37,680 nt of DNA from Candidatus Krumholzibacteriota bacterium. Its GTDB lineage: Bacteria > Krumholzibacteriota > Krumholzibacteriia > Krumholzibacteriales > Krumholzibacteriaceae. The first letter of the stretch is position 1, and every line of letters begins with the position of its first letter. The notes below the pieces were generated by a model, which saw nothing but the letters and a program-made list of their open reading frames with translations, was not told the origin of the DNA and searched no databases. Shown piece after piece: positions 6,852 through 13,509 of the stretch. Location: the NCBI GenBank assembly GCA_016926065.1, contig JAFGPI010000210.1, positions 1 to 37,680 on the forward strand, read 5' to 3'. The position numbers and the translations under genes were made by a program.

Positions 6852-7987
6852 AAAAATTTCTCTTTCTGTTTCCGATTCTTTTCCCGCTCTGCGCTTTAAT
6901 CGCCGGTCATTCCCCCCCGGCCGCATCCGGCGAGCACGGCCGCCCCTGCGGTTGCCCCGGTGACGACACCCGCCGCGGATCGGAATGTACCCTATCCTCT
7001 CCGGAAAGGCAAACCGGCCTCGTTCGACAGGCGAATGATGAATTTCTGCCCTGGTCTCCGACCGATTCCAGCTCGGCGGGCGCACCGGATGAAGAAGATG
7101 TTTTCGCGCCCCTCGACCAGTCCCCCCCTCTAGCCTCTGGGGAATCGAGATTCCCGGGATCGGATCCGGGCGGGAGGCCCTTTTTTGACCGGCAGCTTAA
7201 ATGGGCGGTCATCGCCCTGTCCCTGACCGTGTTGGCGGGCCTCAGCCTGAGATTCAAGGTGACCAGGAACCTGCGCGCCTTGTTCCTGCTCTCCTCCCTC
7301 ATCGTGCTCGGTTTCTACAACGGAGCCTGCCCCTGCCCCATCCAGAGTTTCATGAACCTGCTAAGGATCGGGATCGGTAAATGCGTCAACTGGCGGAGCC
7401 TGGTATATTTTCTGGCCCTGCTGCCGATCTCCTATCTGCTGGGCCGGGTGTGGTGCGGATGGGTTTGCCATTTGGGGGCTTTGCAGGAGTTTCTCTTCCT
7501 CTCCCCCCGCTTTAATTTTTTCCGATCCGACATGTTCCGCATCGCCATGCGGATATCCCGGTACCTCCTGCTGCTGGGACTGATTATCTGGGTGGTCAGC
7601 AGCGGAACCGCGATCTGGTGCCGCTACGATCCCTTTAGGGTGGCCTTTACCCTAACCTCCGCCAACCTCGCCGGATGGATCCTGCTGACGGTCTTATTGA
7701 GCGGTTCGCTTTTTATATACCGTCCTTTTTGCCGGGCCGCCTGCCCTATCGGGGCGGTCCTGGATTGGCTGGACCGGATCCCCGGAGCTTCCCTCGTCGA
7801 TTCCAACGCGGAGTGCATAGAATGTCCGGTATGCGGAAGGGACTGCAAGATCGATCTGGCCTTCTCCGGCCGCAGAAGCTTTATCCTGGATAAAGCTGCA
7901 TGCATCGCTTGCGGCGATTGCATCGATGCCTGTCCCCGGGAGGGCCGGGAACCGACCCGAAAAAGGACGCTCCCCGGCAAGCAATAG
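6848..7987 (+). CDS. Membrane polyferredoxin of the NapH/NosR/RdxA type
   Basis: This 379-residue protein carries iron-sulfur and membrane electron-transfer motifs. After a signal-like start comes a long low-complexity Pro/Ser/Gly region (about 22-110), then five or so membrane helices. The hallmark cysteine motifs CPCPIQSF, WCGWVCHLGALQEF and RPFCRAACPIGAVLDWLDR are present. Two ferredoxin-type clusters lie near the C-terminus (CIECPVCGRDC and CIACGDCIDACP). Relatives pass electrons between the quinone pool and periplasmic partners. No oxidoreductase partner is encoded nearby except the small exported protein just upstream, which may be that partner. The long disordered N-terminal insert is unusual. 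It ends 12 bases from the convergent SagB gene. Confidence 0.83.
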   Translation: MKKFLFLFPILFPLCALIAGHSPPAASGEHGRPCGCPGDDTRRGSECTLSSPERQTGLVRQANDEFLPWSPTDSSSAGAPDEEDVFAPLDQSPPLASGESRFPGSDPGGRPFFDRQLKWAVIALSLTVLAGLSLRFKVTRNLRALFLLSSLIVLGFYNGACPCPIQSFMNLLRIGIGKCVNWRSLVYFLALLPISYLLGRVWCGWVCHLGALQEFLFLSPRFNFFRSDMFRIAMRISRYLLLLGLIIWVVSSGTAIWCRYDPFRVAFTLTSANLAGWILLTVLLSGSLFIYRPFCRAACPIGAVLDWLDRIPGASLVDSNAECIECPVCGRDCKIDLAFSGRRSFILDKAACIACGDCIDACPREGREPTRKRTLPGKQ

Positions 7988-7999
7988 GCGATCACGCGG

Positions 8000-9265
8000 C
8001 TATTCCGGCTCCGGTGCCGGCTTTCCCACCGGCATGACGTAAAGAGGTTCCTCTTCCCGCGTCATGTTGATCAGTTTTTTCAGCTCGATATCGACAAAGG
8101 CTCCTATGGCGCAGGTTCCCAATTCCATGGAACCGCACTGGAGATAGACGTTTTCCGCGGAATGCCCCAGGTCCATACATACATACCGGTCCCTTCCCCG
8201 TTCGCCGTACCTCTCGGTGGTTCTCGCGTAGACGGCGGAATAAACGATGGAAAGGGCCGCCCCCTTCAACCAGTCCTGATTCCAGCAGGCCGCGGCGAGT
8301 TCATCGCGAAAATCACCCGCGGACAACCGGGACAGCTTATGCCCCTGCGGATGGTACCAGTATATTCCCGCCGGCAGGCCGGACACATTATAAGCCACTA
8401 CGTACAGCTCCAGGGGATAGCGGGCACCGGCCGAGGGAGCGGTCTTGAGCCCGCCCCGGAGAAAAGCGGGCGTATTTTCCCGGGTATAGGTGATTCCATA
8501 GGCCGCCCATAGCAGTTGCGACAGCTCGGTCAGTGATACCGGATCGCCGGAATAGCGGCGGATCGATCTTCTTTCCCGGAGCGCCTTTTCCACCGACACG
8601 GCGCCGTCAAACCGGGGCGCAGAAAGTACCAGGGTATCGATCGCCCGGTGCGAGGAGGGGAAGGATTCCGAGGTTTTCTTGACATTCTCCTCCAGCCGGG
8701 AAGTCAGCTCTTTCCACCGGGAATCGGTGCGCAGTCCTTGCAGGGCGTCGGAATATTTCAACATCAACTGATCATTCACGAATCCGGCCGCCAGGGCCTG
8801 TTCCAGTTTTTTAAATGAACGCTCCTTGTCTCCCGCCAAAGCGAAACACTCCGCCGCCCGGAAATAATCATTTGCTCCCGGATTTTTCAGGTCAAATTCC
8901 TCGTTACAGACTTTGATCAATAGCTCCTTCCAGCGCTTATCCCCCCTGAGGCTTTCCAGGTCCCCATCGTTATTAGCATAGGCGATGTCGAGCCCCTGCA
9001 TTTTCCGGGATTTCTCCAGGTAACGGAAGGCCTGGTCGCGGTTTCCGGTAAGAGCCCAGCAACAAGCCGCGTTATAATAATGGCTGCCATTCGGTTTTCC
9101 CAACCGAAAGGCCTTTTCGTACGATTGTATCGATTCCCGGTACTGCTTCAACCGGTAGAGAGAATCACCCCGGGCGATCAGTCCGTCAAAATCCTCAGCC
9201 CGGACCGGACCGGCACTGCAGAGAAGGATCACCGTCAGGCTTAATAAAACAGAGGAACATCTCAT
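8000..9265 (-). CDS. Exported TPR protein fused to a SagB-type nitroreductase-like oxidoreductase
   Basis: This 421-residue protein has a signal peptide (MRCSSVLLSLTVILLCSAGPVRA), TPR-like helical repeats (about 25-190, for example GDSLYRLKQYRESIQSYEKAF and YYNAACCWALTGNRDQAFRYL) and a SagB-type FMN-dependent dehydrogenase domain (about 225-415). Recognisable pieces of the latter are RRSIRRYSGDPVSLTELSQLLWAAYGIT, PSAGARYPLELYVVAYNVSGLPAGIYWYHP and DLGHSAENVYLQCGSMELGTCAIGAF. SagB enzymes oxidise azolines in peptide natural products, but many free-standing relatives have unknown substrates. No peptide-modification genes are nearby. The start at 9265 is chosen because it begins the signal peptide and follows GGGAG. 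An exported flavoprotein of this family is unusual. Confidence 0.8.
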   Translation of the reverse strand: MRCSSVLLSLTVILLCSAGPVRAEDFDGLIARGDSLYRLKQYRESIQSYEKAFRLGKPNGSHYYNAACCWALTGNRDQAFRYLEKSRKMQGLDIAYANNDGDLESLRGDKRWKELLIKVCNEEFDLKNPGANDYFRAAECFALAGDKERSFKKLEQALAAGFVNDQLMLKYSDALQGLRTDSRWKELTSRLEENVKKTSESFPSSHRAIDTLVLSAPRFDGAVSVEKALRERRSIRRYSGDPVSLTELSQLLWAAYGITYTRENTPAFLRGGLKTAPSAGARYPLELYVVAYNVSGLPAGIYWYHPQGHKLSRLSAGDFRDELAAACWNQDWLKGAALSIVYSAVYARTTERYGERGRDRYVCMDLGHSAENVYLQCGSMELGTCAIGAFVDIELKKLINMTREEEPLYVMPVGKPAPEPE

Positions 9266-9362
9266 CTTCCGACTCCCTCGATGAACGTGTTTAAGATACC
9301 GGAACCAGCGGCGCTCGGTTATATTCCCTCCTGTGACTCCCCCCACCCGCTGTCACCGGTTT

Positions 9363-10067
9363 TCACCCCGACGCTGAAACCGATTTCTTATGTTTCTTCA
9401 AGATTATCCGGGCATCGGCCACCACGCACCTCCGGGAAGTGCACATAACCGGATTCAGGTCGATCGATTCGATATGACTCTCCAGATCCCGTACCAGGTT
9501 GGAAAACTTCATCAGCAGGGCGGTGAGAAGCTCGATATTCACCGGTTCCGTCCCCCGGTACCCCTCCAGCAGCCGCCGGGCGGTCAGCCCCCTGATCATT
9601 GAGCTCACGTCTCTTTCCTCCAGGGGAGCCAGACGTATGACGGTGTCACGGTAAACCTCGACGGCTATTCCACCAACTCCCAGGAGAATGACCGGGCCGA
9701 ATTGCTCGTCGATCTTGGATCCCACGATGAGCTCCACTCCCGCCAAGGTCTCCTCGACCAATATCCCCTCGCAACCCTTGATCTTTTGCAGGCGTTCGAA
9801 GGCCCCTTCCAGCTCCTGCTCGTTTTTTATCCCCACTATCACTCCGCCGACATCCGATTTATGCAGGGCCTCGGTGGATATTACCTTGGCCACCACCGGG
9901 TATCCCGCCGAGCGCGCGAAGGTCAGGGCCTCCTCCGGCCGCCGGGCCCAGGCGAAGCGGGGAATCTCCAGGTCGGCCATCCCCAGAATCCTCTTGGCGT
10001 CCGGCTCGAAAACCCAACCGGTTTTCCGGTAATCCTTTAAGATCTTTTGGATCTCCTTGATCAGCAC
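9363..10067 (-). CDS. ADP-forming acyl-CoA (acetyl-CoA) synthetase, beta subunit (ATP-grasp)
   Basis: This 234-residue subunit has the ATP-grasp fold of acetyl-CoA synthetase (ADP-forming). This enzyme makes ATP from acyl-CoA, ADP and phosphate during fermentation of sugars or amino acids. Family segments are GYPVVAKVISTEALHKSDVGGVIVG (nucleotide-binding lysine and nearby His), GILVEETLAGVELIVG and IDLNPVMC. The GTG at 10067 is the likely start: AGGAGG lies eight bases upstream, whereas a GTG at 10076 lies inside that ribosome binding site. The gene overlaps the end of the alpha subunit gene by seven bases. Acyl preference cannot be read from sequence. Confidence 0.9.
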   Translation of the reverse strand: MLIKEIQKILKDYRKTGWVFEPDAKRILGMADLEIPRFAWARRPEEALTFARSAGYPVVAKVISTEALHKSDVGGVIVGIKNEQELEGAFERLQKIKGCEGILVEETLAGVELIVGSKIDEQFGPVILLGVGGIAVEVYRDTVIRLAPLEERDVSSMIRGLTARRLLEGYRGTEPVNIELLTALLMKFSNLVRDLESHIESIDLNPVMCTSRRCVVADARIILKKHKKSVSASG

Positions 10068-11428
10068 GGCCGGCACCTCCTCATGGCTTCAACCATCAAC
10101 ACCGCCCCCTCAATCGAATGGGAAACGGGGACATTGTTTAGCTGGAAACCCTCTATAATCATGCGGTACTTCTCCACATGCGGAACGTAGGCCACGATCG
10201 GTTTCTCCGATTCCTGGGATACCTGGCTCAGGCGCGCCCCCACGTCGGAAGTTATTTCCGGAATGTAGGGCAGCAGCAAAACCAGGAGGCAATCTATCTC
10301 TTTCCACTTGCTTAGCTCACTGGCGACCACCACGAAATCGTTGTCCTTGGCGCTCCCGGTAAGATCGATCGGATTCCCGATGGAGGCGATAGGCTGAATG
10401 TTGTCGGATAATTTTTTTCTGATCTGGTTCTGAACCGCGGCGGGCACCGGGGGAACTTGAAGCCCGGCCCCGGCGCAGGTATCGACGGCCACCGCGCCGT
10501 GCCCCCCGCTGGCCGTGATGATACCGACCCGGCCCTCGATCCCCACCGGATAACAGCTCAAGGATTCGCAAAACGACACCATCTCGAATTCATCCCTCGC
10601 CTCCACTATCCCGAATTGCGACATTACCGAGGAAAAGACGGCGTAATCGCCCGCGATGGAGGCGGTATGGCTGGTCACCGCCCGGCTGCCCCCGGGACTT
10701 TTACCGGCCTTCATCACTATCACCGGTTTGGGGCATCTACCGGCCGCCAGCGCGAATTCACGCCCCTCGCTTTTATTGAATCCTTCCACGTAGAAAGCGA
10801 TTACGGCGGTTTTTTTATCCCGGGCGAGGAACCGCAGCAGTTCCAATTCCCGGACCACGGCCTTGTTTCCGATACTTATCGCCCGGGAGAGTCCCACCCC
10901 CTGCTGGGCGAACTTCACCATCTGATCTACCAGAATGCCTCCACTCTGGCTTACTATGGAGACTTTTCCCGCTTCCGGCCGCACCATTCTTTCACTGGGC
11001 AGAAAGAAGGTATCAACCTGGTTCGAAGAATATATACCCAGGCAGTTGGGACCGATAAAGGGAAAATAGGCTTCCTTGGCCGTCTTTACCATCCGTTCCT
11101 GGAGAGCGGCGTTCCCGCTCTCGGCGAACCCGCCCGAAATAACCGCCGCTCCCCCCACTCCGCTGTTAATGCATTCTTCCAGTATACCCGGAACATATTC
11201 GGAGCGGACCGCGATTATCGCCAGATCGACCATTTCCGGAATCTCCGAAACCGAGGTAAATACCTTTTCCTTATGATATATCCCCCCTCGCGGATTGACC
11301 GGATAGACCTTGACGGGATAGCGAAAAAAATTCTTGTTATAGATTATATTCGCCGGATGCCTTTCGTTTTGTAAGGACAAACCTATTACCGCCATGGTCT
11401 TGGGTTCGAACATGGTTCGAAAATTCAT
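10061..11428 (-). CDS. ADP-forming acyl-CoA (acetyl-CoA) synthetase, alpha subunit
   Basis: This 455-residue subunit carries the CoA-binding Rossmann domain (MFEPKTMAVIGLSLQNERHPANIIYNK) and two succinyl-CoA-synthetase-like ligase domains. The phospho-histidine loop is GGSRAVTSHTASIAGDYAVF, and the segments FIGPNCLGIYSS and IVSQSGGILVDQMV are family signatures. The ATG at 11428 is chosen over upstream codons because AAGGAGAAAC precedes it directly. Alpha comes first and beta follows with a seven-base overlap, giving the two-gene arrangement common in archaea and also found in some anaerobic bacteria. Together they would conserve energy from acyl-CoA made in fermentation or amino-acid breakdown, for example alongside histidine degradation suggested by hutU. 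Confidence 0.9.
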   Translation of the reverse strand: MNFRTMFEPKTMAVIGLSLQNERHPANIIYNKNFFRYPVKVYPVNPRGGIYHKEKVFTSVSEIPEMVDLAIIAVRSEYVPGILEECINSGVGGAAVISGGFAESGNAALQERMVKTAKEAYFPFIGPNCLGIYSSNQVDTFFLPSERMVRPEAGKVSIVSQSGGILVDQMVKFAQQGVGLSRAISIGNKAVVRELELLRFLARDKKTAVIAFYVEGFNKSEGREFALAAGRCPKPVIVMKAGKSPGGSRAVTSHTASIAGDYAVFSSVMSQFGIVEARDEFEMVSFCESLSCYPVGIEGRVGIITASGGHGAVAVDTCAGAGLQVPPVPAAVQNQIRKKLSDNIQPIASIGNPIDLTGSAKDNDFVVVASELSKWKEIDCLLVLLLPYIPEITSDVGARLSQVSQESEKPIVAYVPHVEKYRMIIEGFQLNNVPVSHSIEGAVLMVEAMRRCRPC

Positions 11429-11599
11429 CAGTTTCTCCTTTTCCAATCCTGATGAAAGGTTTTCATCTATCCTGCTACATGGTTCGGCGGGTGTCAAGCT
11501 CAAGTAGCCTCCCGGCACTTTCCCCCGAACCCGCCGCGGTAGAGACCGACGGGGGACGGTACCGGAAATGAGAAATTGCCGGGGGGGGAGGGCAAGCTA

Positions 11600-11626
11600 A
11601 AGCAGCAGGCCCGTGGCCTGCTGCTT
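11600..11626 (-). terminator. Strong hairpin ending the glycosyltransferase operon
   Basis: Arms of 12 bases (11600-11611 and 11615-11626, AAGCAGCAGGCC and its exact complement) close on a three-base loop. On the minus strand the stem is followed by TAGCTTG, so the U-run is short. It lies 37 bases past the stop of the small exported protein gene and before the acyl-CoA synthetase operon, so it probably separates the two transcripts. Confidence 0.7.
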
Positions 11627-11662
11627 CATAGAGGCGCTCTCGGCGTGAGCTATATCGACAGG

Positions 11663-12097
11663 TTATTTTTTCAGGTCCCACCAGCCGTACCAACCGATAT
11701 AGATCACGGCTTTCTGATCATACCAGTCTGATTCCAGCAGGCGTTTTTCCCATATGTATTCCAGGGCGAAGGTGGCCACCAATCCCTTGGCGCTGTAGGT
11801 TTCAATGGCAATACCGATACCCGGTTCGAACGTATTGTTCCAGTCCAGCTGTTCGGTATCGGCCTTATAACGCACCGTGGCGTAGGTGTTCAGGGTAGTA
11901 TTCTCACCCCACCTCTTCCAGTCAATACCCTGCTTGACCCATCCCGATAGCAGCAGGTTGCTGTCGTATTTTTTGGGAAAATCCCAGCGCAGCTCTCCCC
12001 AGGTTGAACCGCGGTATCCCTCCACGGCCCCGGCCTGGCCGGCCAACGACAGGCTGAAAATCACCAGTAAAGCAGCCAGCATCAGGTGACGTCTCAT
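11663..12097 (-). CDS. Small exported barrel-like protein at the end of the glycosyltransferase operon
   Basis: This 144-residue protein has a signal peptide (MRRHLMLAALLVIFSLSLAGQAGA). Its mature part alternates polar and aromatic residues as in short outer-membrane strands: STWGELRWDFP, TYATVRYKADTEQLDWNNT, TFALEYIWEKRLL and AVIYIGWYGWW. The pattern reminds me of the C-terminal part of outer-membrane exopolysaccharide or NfrA-type proteins, but this is a resemblance only. AAGGAG precedes the ATG at 12097, and the gap to the upstream gene is three bases. The context suggests a role in export or assembly of the product of the PilZ glycosyltransferase. Not assigned to a named family. Confidence 0.55.
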   Translation of the reverse strand: MRRHLMLAALLVIFSLSLAGQAGAVEGYRGSTWGELRWDFPKKYDSNLLLSGWVKQGIDWKRWGENTTLNTYATVRYKADTEQLDWNNTFEPGIGIAIETYSAKGLVATFALEYIWEKRLLESDWYDQKAVIYIGWYGWWDLKK

Positions 12098-12100
12098 GGT

Positions 12101-13507
12101 TTATCTCCTTCCGAAAATTCTGGTATCAGTTCTCCCCCAGGAAAGCTCGAACAGGTAATGTTCCAGCATCCTGTATTCATCGTCCAGATAATCTTGATAG
12201 TCGGTGCAGGGATAAAGTTTGCCGTAATAATTATCCTCGCAGACTACGAAATCGGCTTTTTCATTAATATACTTTCCCTCCTCGTCCTTCCTTACCGCCT
12301 CGGTAATGTGGATGAATCGAGCCCGCGGATATTTGGAGCCCAGCGCATAGGTATAGATATCGCTGTCCCACCCGTTCATTACCACTCTCATCCCGTCGAA
12401 TCCGTGCTGCTCGAAGAATTCGATCATTATGGAAACATCCGGATACTGTTTTTCCAACCAGCGAAGATTGTACACGCCGTACACCCAGAATACGATTATC
12501 ACGGCCACCGTGAAAAAATGCCGGAGGGCCCTGCTGGTGCTTTTCATGGAGAACAGGTTGCCGATGTGGTCCACTCCCAAGGCGGCGGCCGGAGCGAGAA
12601 ATATCAGGGAGAACAGCACGTTCTTGTTAACCGATTGCTCCGCCCTGGTAACCAGGTGCACCAGGATGATGGGAAGGGAGAGGGCAAACAGAATGAGGGC
12701 GCTTTTGCCGTGTTTTTCATGAAACATCCCGAACACGGACAATAGATAGACCAGCGCGATCCAGCGGAAGGTCCAGTCCGCCAGCAAAAGCAAGGAAACG
12801 TTGGAATCGCTGCGCACGTCCCGGATCTGCCCCATCACCTCAGCCCGGGGGGAATAGGGAACCAGGAAATAATAGACCGCGGCCAGCACCACCAGCGGGA
12901 TGACCGCATAATAGACGGTCCTTTTCAGACCATGCCGGTACCAGATATATATCACCAGGGGCGGCACGAAAACCGGAATCAGGTACTTAGTCACGGCGGC
13001 CAGGGCCAGCAAGAAACTTCCCCCCAGCAAATAGAGGTTCCGCTTAGGAGAGGATATCCCTTCCCGGGCGGAAATCACTACCAGCATGAAGGATCCGCCC
13101 AGAAAGAAGGCCGCGGTCATATCATAGGTCGCCAGTTTCATCAGATAGGGAGTCTGCCCGGAGAAGAGAAAGAGAGCGGACGCCATCAGACCGACTTTCT
13201 CGTTGAAAAGGGTTTTACCGGTAACATAGATGAAGAAAACCAGAAACAGCCCCAGTAGGATGTTCAGGAGACGGGCGCCGTTAAGACCGGCCGCCGAGTC
13301 TGCCAGGGCGGCCAGGACCGGATGGATGAATACCGAACCGGTGGCAAAGGGGCATCCCGGACAGGCCTCGCCCGAAAGTAATTGGTGTCCGATGTTGATG
13401 TGGTAGGCCTCATCCACGAAGGGAGCGGTGAAACCGATATCCAGAACCGATATCAGCAGTCCGTATAAGAGTATCAACCAGATCAAGTTCTTCTTCGCGA
13501 AATTCAT
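12101..13507 (-). CDS. PMT/ArnT-like integral membrane glycosyltransferase
   Basis: This protein of about 468 residues has ten or more membrane helices. The N-terminal pattern is that of the PMT/ArnT (GT39/GT83-like) superfamily: a first helix, then a loop with the acidic pair in APFVDEAYHINIGHQLLSGE, then helices including RLLNILLGLFLVFFIYVTGKTLF. A soluble C-terminal part (about residue 380 on) follows. Such enzymes use polyprenyl-phosphate sugars on the periplasmic side. The ATG at 13507, two bases after the upstream stop, is preferred; a GTG at 13513 is possible. It lies between the PilZ glycosyltransferase and the barrel-like protein with near-zero gaps, so the three probably build or modify one surface glycan. 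Acceptor and donor are unknown. Confidence 0.78.
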   Translation of the reverse strand: MNFAKKNLIWLILLYGLLISVLDIGFTAPFVDEAYHINIGHQLLSGEACPGCPFATGSVFIHPVLAALADSAAGLNGARLLNILLGLFLVFFIYVTGKTLFNEKVGLMASALFLFSGQTPYLMKLATYDMTAAFFLGGSFMLVVISAREGISSPKRNLYLLGGSFLLALAAVTKYLIPVFVPPLVIYIWYRHGLKRTVYYAVIPLVVLAAVYYFLVPYSPRAEVMGQIRDVRSDSNVSLLLLADWTFRWIALVYLLSVFGMFHEKHGKSALILFALSLPIILVHLVTRAEQSVNKNVLFSLIFLAPAAALGVDHIGNLFSMKSTSRALRHFFTVAVIIVFWVYGVYNLRWLEKQYPDVSIMIEFFEQHGFDGMRVVMNGWDSDIYTYALGSKYPRARFIHITEAVRKDEEGKYINEKADFVVCEDNYYGKLYPCTDYQDYLDDEYRMLEHYLFELSWGRTDTRIFGRR

Positions 13508-13509
13508 TC

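Noticed and set aside
6354-7085. 243-codon open frame on the minus strand
   Set aside because: Antisense to the exported-protein and polyferredoxin genes, rich in Arg and Gly, with no domain.
10457-11374. Long open frame of 305 codons on the plus strand
   Set aside because: It is antisense to the acyl-CoA synthetase alpha gene, has low-complexity composition and no ribosome binding site or family signal. It is a by-product of GC-rich codon use.
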